From: Dechloromonas agitata is5
GTDB lineage: Bacteria > Pseudomonadota > Gammaproteobacteria > Burkholderiales > Rhodocyclaceae
Direction: 5' to 3'
Assembly: GCF_000519045.1 (NCBI RefSeq)
Contig: NZ_KI912532.1
Coordinates: forward strand, 372,001 to 436,000
Length of the DNA: 64,000 nucleotides
How positions within the stretch are numbered: position 1 is the stretch's first letter; each line of letters starts with the position of its first letter. The notes beneath the pieces were generated by a model. The model was not told where the DNA came from and did not search any database. It saw only the letters and a program-made list of their open reading frames with translations. This document shows positions 55,252 to 64,000 of the stretch, one piece after another. The translations under genes and the position numbers were made by a program.

Positions 55252-56940
55252 GTGTTCGCCCGCCGCCCCGCCCCCCTCCTCGCTACCTGCCTGCTCGCCA
55301 TCGCCCTGCCGCTGACGGCGGGCGAGTTGGTCCTGCAGGCACCGGACGAGATCGACGAACTGCTCGCCCCCTACCTGCCCGAGGAAGCCGGCAACACCCG
55401 CCGGCTGCAGGGTACGCTGAGCGAGATCCTGGCCACCGAAGGCTATTTCGCGCCGGAATTCACCTTCCGCGAGGTCGATGGCGAGGTGCACCTGAACATC
55501 GACCCCGGTCCGCGCACCCGCATCGCCTCCCTCGACCTGGCGATCGACGGCCCGCTCGACGCGCCGGCCCGGGCCGATATCGTGCGCGACTGGCGCCTGC
55601 CGATCGGCCAGCCCTTCCGCCAGGAAGACTGGAACACCGCCAAGCAGCAGGTGCTGGCCCGCCTTTTGGCCGGCGAGCATGCCGACGCCCGGTTGCTCGA
55701 CAGCGAAGCGACGATCGACGTCGAAACGCACCGCGCCGCGCTGCGCGCCCATTACGATGCCGGGCCGCGCTACCGCTTCGGCAACCTGCGCGTCGAGGGC
55801 CTGCAGCAATACTCGCCGGAACTGGTCGCCCGCTATAACCGCGTCGTCGAATCCGGCCAGCCGTACCGCGAGGACAACCTGAACACGCTGCAAAGCACGC
55901 TGCAGGCAACCCCCTATTTCTCGTCGGTGCAGGCCGGCATCGACCGCGACGCGGCCGAAATCGGTGCCGATGGCACGGCGACGGTACCGGTCGTCGTCCG
56001 CGTCCGCGAGCGTTCACCGCGCCGGATGGCCTTCGGTGCTGGCGCCAGCTCCAACACCGGCGCCCGCGTCGAATTCAACTACCACGATGCCAACCTGGCC
56101 GGCCGGGCCTGGGAACTGGACACCGGCCTGCGCCTGGAGCAGAAGAAGCAGACCGCCTACGCCGACGTCTTCCTGCCGCCTGACCCGCGCTTCCGCCGCC
56201 ACAGCCTCGGCGTCATGGCAGAGCGGACCGACATTGCCGGCCTGCAGACCGAGCGTTACGCCTTCGGCGCGCAGACCGTGCAGCAGCGCGGCAGTGTCGA
56301 GCAGCGCCTGTCGCTCAACTGGCAGAACGAACTGCGCGAGCCGGACGGCGCCGAGCCGGTGACCAGCCGGGCCTTGGTGCCGAACGCGATGTGGACCTGG
56401 CGGCACGTGGACAACCGGCTCGATCCGCGCCAGGGCACCGTGCTGATGGGCCAGATCGGCGGCGGCAGCCGGGCCACCCTCTCCGACCAGAACTTCGTCC
56501 GCCTGCACAGCCGGGTCCAGCAATACATCCCGCTCGGCCGGCGCGACACGCTGATCCTGCGCGGCGAACTCGGCTACACGCTGGCCGATTCGCGCCACCG
56601 CATCCCGCAGGACTACCTGTTCCGTACCGGCGGCGCCGGCAGCGTGCGCGGCTACGCCTACCAGAGCCTGGGCATCAAGGAGGGGGCGGCGACGGTCGGC
56701 GGTCGCTACCTGGCCATCGCCAGCGTCGAAATGACACACTGGCTGGACGAGGACTGGGGCGTCGCCGCCTTCATCGACGCCGGCGACGCAGTCGATTCGC
56801 TGCAGGATGTCCGCCTGGCGCTCGGCTACGGCCTCGGCGCCCGCTGGCGCAGCCCGGCCGGACCGCTCGGCGTGGACCTGGCCTACGGCGAACGGACGCG
56901 CGGCTTCCAGCTCCATTTCTCGCTGGCTATCCCGTTCTGA
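55252..56940 (+). CDS. tamA: Translocation and assembly module subunit TamA
   Basis: 562 residues from a GTG. Signal peptide 1-23, then three POTRA-like domains to about 245 (RIASLDLAIDGPLD, YRFGNLRVEGLQQYSPELV) and an Omp85 barrel that ends in Phe (FQLHFSLAIPF). The barrel motif GGAGSVRGYAYQSLG is the conserved loop 6 V/I-R-G-(F/Y) element. With TamB it forms an envelope-spanning system for outer-membrane protein assembly or phospholipid transport. TamB starts 1 bp after its stop. TAAAAT around the upstream stop codon may be an internal promoter. Confidence 0.92.
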   Translation: MFARRPAPLLATCLLAIALPLTAGELVLQAPDEIDELLAPYLPEEAGNTRRLQGTLSEILATEGYFAPEFTFREVDGEVHLNIDPGPRTRIASLDLAIDGPLDAPARADIVRDWRLPIGQPFRQEDWNTAKQQVLARLLAGEHADARLLDSEATIDVETHRAALRAHYDAGPRYRFGNLRVEGLQQYSPELVARYNRVVESGQPYREDNLNTLQSTLQATPYFSSVQAGIDRDAAEIGADGTATVPVVVRVRERSPRRMAFGAGASSNTGARVEFNYHDANLAGRAWELDTGLRLEQKKQTAYADVFLPPDPRFRRHSLGVMAERTDIAGLQTERYAFGAQTVQQRGSVEQRLSLNWQNELREPDGAEPVTSRALVPNAMWTWRHVDNRLDPRQGTVLMGQIGGGSRATLSDQNFVRLHSRVQQYIPLGRRDTLILRGELGYTLADSRHRIPQDYLFRTGGAGSVRGYAYQSLGIKEGAATVGGRYLAIASVEMTHWLDEDWGVAAFIDAGDAVDSLQDVRLALGYGLGARWRSPAGPLGVDLAYGERTRGFQLHFSLAIPF

Positions 56941-56941
56941 C

Positions 56942-59900
56942 ATGCGGCGCCGCATCCTTGCCCTCCCGCTGCTCGCCGGCGCCACGCTCCTCGGCGGCGC
57001 CACCTGGCTGACCACCAGCGACAGCGGCCTGCACAGTGCCCTCGACCTGGCGCGGCGTGCCAGCGGCGGCCAGTTGCAGTTCGAACAGGCGAGCGGCCGG
57101 CTGATCGGCCCGCTGAGCATCGCCAGCCTGCGCTGGCAGGGGGCCGACCGGCAGGTCGAGGCCAGCGGCATCCGCTTCGACTGGTCGCCGGCCGCCCTGC
57201 TCCGGGGCGAACTGCGCATCACCGAACTCGCCATCGACACGCTGGCCATCACCCAACCACCCAGCTCCACGCCCGCCGTGCTGCCCGGCGACCTGCAGCT
57301 GCCGGTCAGTCTCGCGGTCGGCCGGCTCAGCCTCGGGCAACTCCATCTCAACGGCCAGCCGCTGGCCAGCGCCATCGCCGCACGCCTGAGCAGCGACGGT
57401 CGCCAGCACCGGATCAGCGACCTGCACCTGCAAGCCGCCGATGTGGCGCTGAGCGGCCAGGCCAAGCTCGACGGCCAGCCCCCCTTCCCGCTGAGTGCGA
57501 CGCTCGACCTCCAGGGCCAGCTTGACCAACGACCACTCGCCCTCGCCGCCACGGCGCAAGGCCAGCTCGACCGCATCGGGCTAGAGGTGGTCGCCCGCCA
57601 AGGCATTGCCGGCCAGGCTAGCGCGACGCTCACCCCCTTTGCCGCCGCGCCCTTCGCCAGCGCCCGCCTGCAACTCGACCACCTCGACCCGGCCGGCTGG
57701 CTGGCCGGGGCGCCGCAGGCCGAACTGACCCTGGTTGCCGACATCGTGCCGCTCGACGACGGCATCGCCGGCAGCTTCGGCCTGACCAACCAGCAGCCCG
57801 GTCCGCTCGACCGCCAGCGCCTGCCGCTGAGCACCCTCGCCGGCACGCTGACCTGGCAGGACGACACCCTGCACCTCGCCACCCTGCACGCCGCGCTACC
57901 CGGCGGCGGCGAACTGGCCGGCCAGGGCAGCTTCCGCGCCGGCCGCCTCGACCTCGACCTGCAGGCCAGCCGCCTCGACGCCCGGCAACTCGTCTCCGCC
58001 CTGCACCCTACCCGCCTGGCCGGGCCGCTGGCCGCGACGCTGGCCGGCGAGCGGCAAAGTCTGCACCTCGACCTGCGCGACGCCACCTTCAGTCTCCTTG
58101 TCGAAGCCGAGCGGGTCGGGCAGAAACTCCAGCTGCCCCGCCTGCGCCTGGCGGCCGGCGACGCCCACCTGGAAGCCAAGGTCGAGCTCGATCTCGGCCC
58201 ACAACGCACGTTCAGCGCCACCGGCGAACTGCAGCATTTCGACCCGAGCCGCTTCGGCCAGCTGCCGGCCGGCCGCCTCAACGCCCGGCTGACGGCCAGC
58301 GGCCGGCTCGCCCCGCAAGCAGTGGTCGACGCCGCCTTCACGCTACAGGACAGCCAACTGGCCGGCCAGGCGCTGAACGGCCGGGGGCAATTGAACATCG
58401 CCTGGCCGCGCATCCCCCGCGCCGACATCGAACTCGCCGCCGGCGACAACCGGCTCGCCGTGCATGGCGCCTACGGCCAGCCGGGCGACCGCATCCGCTT
58501 CACCCTCGACGCGCCGCGCCTGGCCGCCTTCGGCCTGGAGGGCGGCCTCCACGGCCAGGGCGAGGTAGCCGGCGCGGCGCAGCAGCCGCAGCTCAACGCG
58601 ACGCTGCGCGCCGAGCGGCTGGGCTGGCCGGGGCGCGGACGGCTCAACGGCCTGACGCTGGAAGCCGAGCTCGGCAGTGCCGCCGCCGCGCCCCTGCGCC
58701 TCGACCTCGCCGTCGCCAGCCTCGACCTGCCCGATCAGCCCGGCCTGCTGCGCGCCATCCGCCTGCTGGGCGAGGGCAGCAATCTGGCACATCGCCTGAG
58801 CGCCCGGGCCGACCTCGCCCATCGCGACCAACTGGCCCTGCGTCTCGACGGCGGCTGGAACGCAACGACGGGCATCTGGTCCGGCCAGCTCGGCGAAGCC
58901 CGGCTGAGCAGCCCCGACCCGGCCCGCAATGTCCGCCTGCTCGCCCCGGCACCGCTCACCCTGGCGGCGACGCACTGGCAGGCCGGCCCGCTGCGCCTGG
59001 CCGGCGACCCGCTCGACTGGCAGGCAACGCTGCAGGCCGCCGCCGACGCCAAGCGGGTCGACGCCAGCCTGAGCGCGCACGGCAGCCGCATCGGCCAGAT
59101 CGAAGGCAGCCTGCGCGCCACCCTTGCCGGCGCCTGGTCGCCGGCCCGCGATGCGCCGTGGCAGGGCCGCCTGCGCGCCGACATCGGCGACCTCGGCTGG
59201 CTGGCCGACCTGCTCGGCGAGGAATGGCAGAGCGCCGGCCGGCTGAACGGTGAGCTGCAGCTGGCCGGCACCCCGAACCGGCCGTTGCACAGCGGCCGCC
59301 TGCATGGCGAACAGCTCGCCCTGCGCCTGCCGGCCCAGGGACTGAACCTGGCGCATGGCGAACTGGACATCGATCTGCGCGACAACCTGCTGCACATCAA
59401 CCGCTTCGCTTTCGACAGCCTGCTCCAGCCCCTGCCCCGCCCGCTTCGTCTGGAAGCGCGCGGCGACCTCTCCGGCCTGGACAAGACGCCCGGCCGGCTC
59501 GACGTCAGCGGCGAACTGCGCCTCGGTGGCCAGGCGGGCGCCGAAAGCGGCTGGCTCGACGTGCGCCTCGATCGGCTCGGTGCCTTCCAGTTGCCCGACC
59601 AGTGGGTCGCCGTTTCCGGCAACGGCCGGTTGAGCTGGCAGGACGGCACCCTCGGCACGCGGGCCAGGCTGGCGGTCGATGCCGGCTACTGGCAACTGGC
59701 CAAGGCCGGCACGCCGCGCCTGTCGGATGACGTCGTCGTTCGCCGCCCGGGGAGTGCGGCGCCGGCCGCGACGCTGCGCCCGAAGGTCGAACTCGACATC
59801 GCCACGGAGCTGGGCAGCAATTTCCTGTTCAACGGCGCCGGCCTGAACAGCCGGCTGACCGGCGAAGTCCGCATCACCGCCCAGGGCCGCGACCTGCCCC

Positions 59901-60583
59901 GGGCGAGCGGCACCATCCGGACACGTGGCGGCCGTTTCGAGGCCTATGGCCAGAAGCTGGCCATCGAGCGCGGCGCGCTCAACTTCAACGGCCTGCTCGA
60001 CAATCCCGGCCTGGACGTGCGCGCCGTTCGCAAGGGCCTGGCCGTCGAACCGGGCGTGCAGATCGGCGGCACGGCGCAGAAGCCGACGGTGAAGCTGGTT
60101 TCCGATCCCGAACTGCCGGACGCCGAAAAACTCGCCTGGCTGGTGCTCGGCCACGGCTCGGAGCAGATGGGTGCGGGCGATGCGACGACCCTGCTCTCGG
60201 CAGCGAGCGGCCTGCTCGGCAACGATTCGGGCAATGTTGTGCAGCAGATCAAGAAAACCTTCGGCTTCGACGAACTCGGCGTCCGCCAGGGCCGGCTGGG
60301 GGACAGCGGCGGCCGCCAGCAGGTCAGCCGGGTGGCGGGCGGCAGCGTGGACACGACGGGCAGCACCGGACAACAGATTTTCTCGGTCGGCAAGCGCCTG
60401 TCGTCGAATGCGCTGCTCTCCTACGAGCAGACGCTGGGCCGGGCGGAAGGCATCGTCAAGCTGACGGTCAACCTGACCCGGCAGATCGCCGTCATCGGCC
60501 GGGCCGGCAGCGACAATGCGCTGGACGTGTTCTACACCCTGACCTTCGGCCGCCCTCCGCCGCCCGCACGGCGAGGCGATTGA
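56942..60583 (+). CDS. tamB: Translocation and assembly module subunit TamB
   Basis: 1213 residues. One N-terminal membrane anchor (about 5-22) is followed by a long repetitive beta-strand region that forms the periplasm-spanning groove, and the conserved DUF490/TamB domain (about 880-1213). Key parts are GGRFEAYGQKLAIERGALNF, DNPGLDVRA and AWLVLGHGSEQ. Such AsmA-like bridges are thought to carry phospholipids between the membranes. It forms an operon with the Gcr-like gene and tamA and is convergent with a hybrid kinase. Confidence 0.92.
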   Translation: MRRRILALPLLAGATLLGGATWLTTSDSGLHSALDLARRASGGQLQFEQASGRLIGPLSIASLRWQGADRQVEASGIRFDWSPAALLRGELRITELAIDTLAITQPPSSTPAVLPGDLQLPVSLAVGRLSLGQLHLNGQPLASAIAARLSSDGRQHRISDLHLQAADVALSGQAKLDGQPPFPLSATLDLQGQLDQRPLALAATAQGQLDRIGLEVVARQGIAGQASATLTPFAAAPFASARLQLDHLDPAGWLAGAPQAELTLVADIVPLDDGIAGSFGLTNQQPGPLDRQRLPLSTLAGTLTWQDDTLHLATLHAALPGGGELAGQGSFRAGRLDLDLQASRLDARQLVSALHPTRLAGPLAATLAGERQSLHLDLRDATFSLLVEAERVGQKLQLPRLRLAAGDAHLEAKVELDLGPQRTFSATGELQHFDPSRFGQLPAGRLNARLTASGRLAPQAVVDAAFTLQDSQLAGQALNGRGQLNIAWPRIPRADIELAAGDNRLAVHGAYGQPGDRIRFTLDAPRLAAFGLEGGLHGQGEVAGAAQQPQLNATLRAERLGWPGRGRLNGLTLEAELGSAAAAPLRLDLAVASLDLPDQPGLLRAIRLLGEGSNLAHRLSARADLAHRDQLALRLDGGWNATTGIWSGQLGEARLSSPDPARNVRLLAPAPLTLAATHWQAGPLRLAGDPLDWQATLQAAADAKRVDASLSAHGSRIGQIEGSLRATLAGAWSPARDAPWQGRLRADIGDLGWLADLLGEEWQSAGRLNGELQLAGTPNRPLHSGRLHGEQLALRLPAQGLNLAHGELDIDLRDNLLHINRFAFDSLLQPLPRPLRLEARGDLSGLDKTPGRLDVSGELRLGGQAGAESGWLDVRLDRLGAFQLPDQWVAVSGNGRLSWQDGTLGTRARLAVDAGYWQLAKAGTPRLSDDVVVRRPGSAAPAATLRPKVELDIATELGSNFLFNGAGLNSRLTGEVRITAQGRDLPRASGTIRTRGGRFEAYGQKLAIERGALNFNGLLDNPGLDVRAVRKGLAVEPGVQIGGTAQKPTVKLVSDPELPDAEKLAWLVLGHGSEQMGAGDATTLLSAASGLLGNDSGNVVQQIKKTFGFDELGVRQGRLGDSGGRQQVSRVAGGSVDTTGSTGQQIFSVGKRLSSNALLSYEQTLGRAEGIVKLTVNLTRQIAVIGRAGSDNALDVFYTLTFGRPPPPARRGD

Positions 60584-60628
60584 ACGTCGGACGATCCACC
60601 GCTCCGGCGCGGTGAAATCACCACGCCC

Positions 60629-63136
60629 TCACACCGGGGCTTGCCCGCCCAACCAGCGCTGCAGCACCGCGGCCAGCTGTTCGCGGGCGAGCGGCTTGGC
60701 GAGGAAATCATCCATGCCCGCCTCGCGGCAACGCGCGCTGTCTTCGGCAAAGGCCCCGGCAGTGAGGGCGACGATGGGCAGGCGGGAACGGCCGGTGGCC
60801 TGCTCCCAGTCACGGATGCGGCGCGTCGCTTCGAGGCCGTCCATGACCGGCATCTGGACGTCCAACAGCACCAGCTCGCAGGGCTCGCCGCCGGTCAGCC
60901 GCTGCACGGCCTCGCGGCCGTTCTCGGCCGTGCTGGCGGAGATGCCGAGTTTGCCGAGCAAGGCCTGGGCGACCTTGCGGTTCACCGCGTTGTCATCGAC
61001 GACGAGGACCCGGCCGATCGCGGGGACCGCCGGGGCGTCAAGCGGTGCCGCGGCGACTGGCAGTCGCTCGCCCTGCCGGCTGTCGCTGCCGGCAGCGATG
61101 CGTTCGGCCCGGATGCGGAACCAGAAGGTGGCCCCCTCGCCCGGCCGGCTGTCGACACCGACCGAACCGCCCATCAGCTCGGCCAGCCGGCGGACGATGG
61201 AGAGCCCCAGCCCGGTCCCGCCATACTGCCGGGTAGTCGAGCTGTCGGCTTGCGAGAAGGCATGGAAGAGCAGCCCCTGCTTTTCCGGGGCGATGCCGAT
61301 GCCGCTGTCGCGCACCGCGAATTCGAGTGTCGCGTGATGGTCGTCGCTGTCGACCAGGCGGCCCTCGACCCGGACGTAGCCCTGGGCGGTGAACTTGACG
61401 GCATTGCTGACCAGGTTGGCCAGCATCTGACGGATACGAAGCGGGTCGGCCCGATAACGCTGGCCGGCTTCGCCGTGCCATTGCCCCTGCAGGTCGAGCG
61501 ATTTCTCCCGGGCGCTGGCCGAGAACAGGGCGACGGATTCGTGGATCAACTGCTGCGGCGAGAAAACGGCGTCCGACAGCTCGAACTTGCCGGCCTCGAT
61601 CTTCGAGAGGTCGAGGACATCGTTGAGCAGGGTCATCAGCGTCTGACCGGAGTTCAGGATGGTCCGCGCGTAATCGAGGCGCTCGCCGGCCGGCAGGTCA
61701 GGCGCCAGCAGAAGCTGGGCCATGCCGAGGATGCCGTTCATCGGCGTGCGGATTTCGTGCGACATCGTCGCCAGGAAGCGGCTTTTTGCCTGGCTGGCGC
61801 TTTCTGCCGCCTCCTTGGCCAGGTAGAGCTCGGTGATGTCGATGCGGAAGCCGACGATGAAACCCTCCGGCGTCTTGCGCTCGCGGATACGCAGCCAGCG
61901 GCCGTCGTCGAGCCGCTGGATGAGGTCGGTGTTGCCGCTGCGGTGAACCGTCAGGCGCTCGGCCACCCATTCGTCCACACGGCCGATGGCCGCCTGGTAC
62001 TGGCCCCGCTCGGCACCGGTACGGATGATTTCCTCGAAGGTGTTGCCCGGCACCAGCAGGTCGGCCGAGGTCTGATAGTAGTCGCGGTACTGCTCGTTGC
62101 AGAAGGCCAGACGGTCGTTCTCATCGTAGATGACGAAGGCCTCGCCGATGGTTTCGACGGCCGAGCGCAGCATGGCCTGGCTGGCCTGCAACTGTTGCTC
62201 GACGACCGCCCGGGTGACGAGGGCGCGGTACAGCATCAGCAACAGCACAATGACGATCAGGGAGCCGCCAGCGCCGAACATCAGGACCATTTGCCGATAA
62301 TGCACGTAAGGCAGCAAAGCCCGCTCTACCGAACGCCCGACATTGACGGTCAGACCGTACTCCGGCAAACGGTAGAACCCGTAAATGCGCTCGACGCCAT
62401 CGATCTTGCCGACCCGGACGTAGGAACCGGACTGGGCCGGATCGGGCTGCAGGAAAGGCAGGTCGGCCAGTTTCTTGCCCATCGCCTGCAGGCCCTCTGG
62501 ATGACGGGCCATGAATTCGCCGCTGTCGGCCACCAGCGAAATCGTGCTCTCCTGGCCCAGGCGTTGATGGAAGGCGGTGAAAATATCCGGACTCACCGAC
62601 ACCACGAGGACGCCTTTGAAGGCACCGCCCTCGATGATCGGCCGGGTGAACTGGATCGACCACTTACCCGACACCTTGCCGAGCAGCGGCTTGCTGATGA
62701 ACAAGCGATCACCGCCGCCGACATGGGCCCGGAAATGCTCGCGTTCGCCGAGATAGACCCGCGTCTTGGGCGCCTCCAGATTGGAGAAAGCCAACCAGCC
62801 ATCCTGGTCGATGATGGCGATCTGAAAGGCGACATCGGCCATGTAACCCTGGCGCTGGCGGACAATCTCGCCAAAGCGCCGGGCATCGCCATCCCAGCGC
62901 GTGCGCAGGTCGAGCAGGATCTCATTGAGCCGCTTGATCAGCGAATTCGCGTTTTCGGCTGCCGCCTGTGCCTGGAATTCGGTACTCAGCCGGGTCTCAC
63001 GCAAATCGGCACTCTTGCGGCGATCGAGTTGGTAAGTCACAGCCAGCCAGATGATGGCCAGACACACCGCCAGCAGGCTGGCAAATATCGCCTTCAGCGG
63101 AATTCCGCCCAGTTTTGGCAAGGAAGCCTTGGTCAC
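60629..63136 (-). CDS. Hybrid sensor histidine kinase (periplasmic dCache sensor, PAS, HisKA, HATPase, REC)
   Basis: 835 residues from GTG 63136, which has AGGA 7 bp upstream; TTG 63202 would add 22. Membrane helices at about 15-36 and 281-303 enclose a dCache-type sensor with YLGEREHFRAH and FTRPIIEGGAFKGVLVVSV. One PAS follows (about 315-440). HisKA has [14 protein letters not shown] with His460; HATPase shows NLVSNAVKFTAQG and GGTGLGLSI; the receiver has Asp759 in LLDVQMPVMDG. Target unknown. It resembles the kinase at 6.7 kb in plan but has one PAS less. Confidence 0.9.
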   Translation of the reverse strand: MTKASLPKLGGIPLKAIFASLLAVCLAIIWLAVTYQLDRRKSADLRETRLSTEFQAQAAAENANSLIKRLNEILLDLRTRWDGDARRFGEIVRQRQGYMADVAFQIAIIDQDGWLAFSNLEAPKTRVYLGEREHFRAHVGGGDRLFISKPLLGKVSGKWSIQFTRPIIEGGAFKGVLVVSVSPDIFTAFHQRLGQESTISLVADSGEFMARHPEGLQAMGKKLADLPFLQPDPAQSGSYVRVGKIDGVERIYGFYRLPEYGLTVNVGRSVERALLPYVHYRQMVLMFGAGGSLIVIVLLLMLYRALVTRAVVEQQLQASQAMLRSAVETIGEAFVIYDENDRLAFCNEQYRDYYQTSADLLVPGNTFEEIIRTGAERGQYQAAIGRVDEWVAERLTVHRSGNTDLIQRLDDGRWLRIRERKTPEGFIVGFRIDITELYLAKEAAESASQAKSRFLATMSHEIRTPMNGILGMAQLLLAPDLPAGERLDYARTILNSGQTLMTLLNDVLDLSKIEAGKFELSDAVFSPQQLIHESVALFSASAREKSLDLQGQWHGEAGQRYRADPLRIRQMLANLVSNAVKFTAQGYVRVEGRLVDSDDHHATLEFAVRDSGIGIAPEKQGLLFHAFSQADSSTTRQYGGTGLGLSIVRRLAELMGGSVGVDSRPGEGATFWFRIRAERIAAGSDSRQGERLPVAAAPLDAPAVPAIGRVLVVDDNAVNRKVAQALLGKLGISASTAENGREAVQRLTGGEPCELVLLDVQMPVMDGLEATRRIRDWEQATGRSRLPIVALTAGAFAEDSARCREAGMDDFLAKPLAREQLAAVLQRWLGGQAPV

Positions 63137-63242
63137 GCGCTCATCCTGTTTATCAATTTCTGCAAGCAGGCCCCCGGGGACTCGCTGTGTTGTAGGGTCC
63201 AATGCCGATTATGGCGAAAGACATACCCCGCCACCAGCCCGG

Positions 63243-64000
63243 CTAAATGCTGCCGGTGCTCCGTCGTCGGATCAACCTCTGCAGGCGCCGGATCAGGTCA
63301 TCGACGTAGGTGAAGACCACCGGGATGACGAGCAGGCTGAGAAAGGTCGAGGTGATCAGGCCGCCGATCACGACGATCGCCATCGGCGCCCGGAAGCTCG
63401 GATCGACGCCGATGCCCAGCGCGATCGGCATCATGCCGGCCCCCATCGCGACGGTGGTCATCACGATCGGCCGGGCCCGCTTGCGGCACGCGTCGAGCAG
63501 CGCGCTCCAGCGGTCCAGCCCATGCTCGCGGCGGGCGAGCACCACATAATCGATGAGCAGGATGGAGTTCTTGGTGGCGATGCCCATCAGCATGATCAGG
63601 CCGATCATCGACGGCATCGACAGCGCCTTCTGCGTCACGAACAAGGCCAGGAAGGCGCCCGGCACCGACAGCACGAGGGCGGCGAGGATGGTCACCGGCT
63701 GCACGAAATCCTTGAAGAGCAGGACCAGCACGATATAAATGCAGAGTACGCCGGTCGCCATGGCCAGCGCGAAGCTGGCGAACAGCTCGCCCATCGCCTC
63801 GGCGTCACCCACCGTGGTCTGCAGGATGCCCGGCGGCAACTGGGCGATGCTGGGCAGCGCCAGCGCCCTGGCTTCCACCTCGCCGAGCGGCTGGCCGTTC
63901 AGCTCGATCTCAAAATTGATGTTGCGCAGCCGATCATAGCGGTCGATCTCAGCCGGGCCGCCGGCCAGGCTGATCGACGCCACGTTGGCCAGCGTCACCG
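63243..64000 (-). CDS. RND efflux permease, C-terminal part (cut by window edge)
   Basis: About 250 codons of the C-terminal end; the gene continues past base 64000. SMPSMIGLIMLMGIATKNSI is the conserved helix-10/11 motif of AcrB-type pumps, and GGLITSTFLSLLVIPVVFTY is the final helix. The porter-domain end IAQLPPGILQTTVGDAEAMG is visible before. Multidrug (HAE1) pumps fit best; heavy-metal types are less likely. Substrate and partner proteins lie outside. Confidence 0.9.
   Translation of the reverse strand, partial: VTLANVASISLAGGPAEIDRYDRLRNINFEIELNGQPLGEVEARALALPSIAQLPPGILQTTVGDAEAMGELFASFALAMATGVLCIYIVLVLLFKDFVQPVTILAALVLSVPGAFLALFVTQKALSMPSMIGLIMLMGIATKNSILLIDYVVLARREHGLDRWSALLDACRKRARPIVMTTVAMGAGMMPIALGIGVDPSFRAPMAIVVIGGLITSTFLSLLVIPVVFTYVDDLIRRLQRLIRRRSTGSI

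Overview
The window is GC-rich (roughly two thirds G+C), densely coded chromosomal DNA from a betaproteobacterium, most likely of the order Rhodocyclales (Azonexus/Dechloromonas-like). This rests on the gene families and gene order (rsmI-yraN-gmhA-dolP, an AddB-like protein of the type usual in betaproteobacteria, tamAB behind a Gcr-type membrane protein, DctBD-type regulation). It is an inference from remembered families; no search was run. I saw no rRNA, tRNA, CRISPR array, prophage or intact insertion sequence.

Layout. 1-4.3 kb: the start of pyrC, an orphan radical SAM/SPASM protein, then rsmI / yraN / a secreted HIRAN protein / gmhA / dolP. 4.3-9.7 kb: a small membrane protein paired with a two-RCK potassium channel, then a hybrid sensor kinase. 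9.7-21.2 kb: the most interesting part, a cluster that looks light- or singlet-oxygen-responsive. It is organised around a divergent promoter at 18.5 kb. To the right lie a B12-binding MerR regulator (CarH/LitR type), a tiny DUF2256 zinc-ribbon protein and an FeS-type photolyase. To the left lie a periplasmic glutathione peroxidase, FolE2, a FAD oxidoreductase, DUF1365, a CFA-synthase-like methyltransferase and a chalcone-isomerase-like protein. After a 660-bp gap filled by two inverted copies of a structured repeat come a GPH-type transporter, DUF3833, an SDR and an NTF2-like protein. The divergent promoter carries three TTTGTY repeats exactly 11 bp apart, the architecture known for CarH operators.

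21.2-27.6 kb: rfaE2 (heptose adenylyltransferase), a diguanylate cyclase, Kup, an HDOD protein, ssb and an MFS exporter. 27.6-33.5 kb: a dicarboxylate-type symporter behind a sigma-54-like promoter with two upstream palindromes 32 bp apart, a TSUP permease, and a DctB/DctD-like two-component system that probably drives it. 33.5-42.4 kb: a LysE exporter, an M48 lipoprotein protease, uvrA with an SOS-box-like site, dgkA, a phosphoethanolamine transferase, and a periplasmic binding protein overlapping a membrane diguanylate cyclase. 42.4-50 kb: a recombination-repair operon in which addB and addA are separated by an FMN reductase and a STAS protein, preceded by a ComEA-like protein with a long Ala/Pro tail. 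50-64 kb: envelope genes (PlpD-like patatin, OmpA-family protein, Gcr-like membrane protein, tamA, tamB), a second hybrid kinase, and the C-terminal part of an RND efflux pump cut by the window edge.

Many long overlapping antisense reading frames are GC-bias shadows and are left out.
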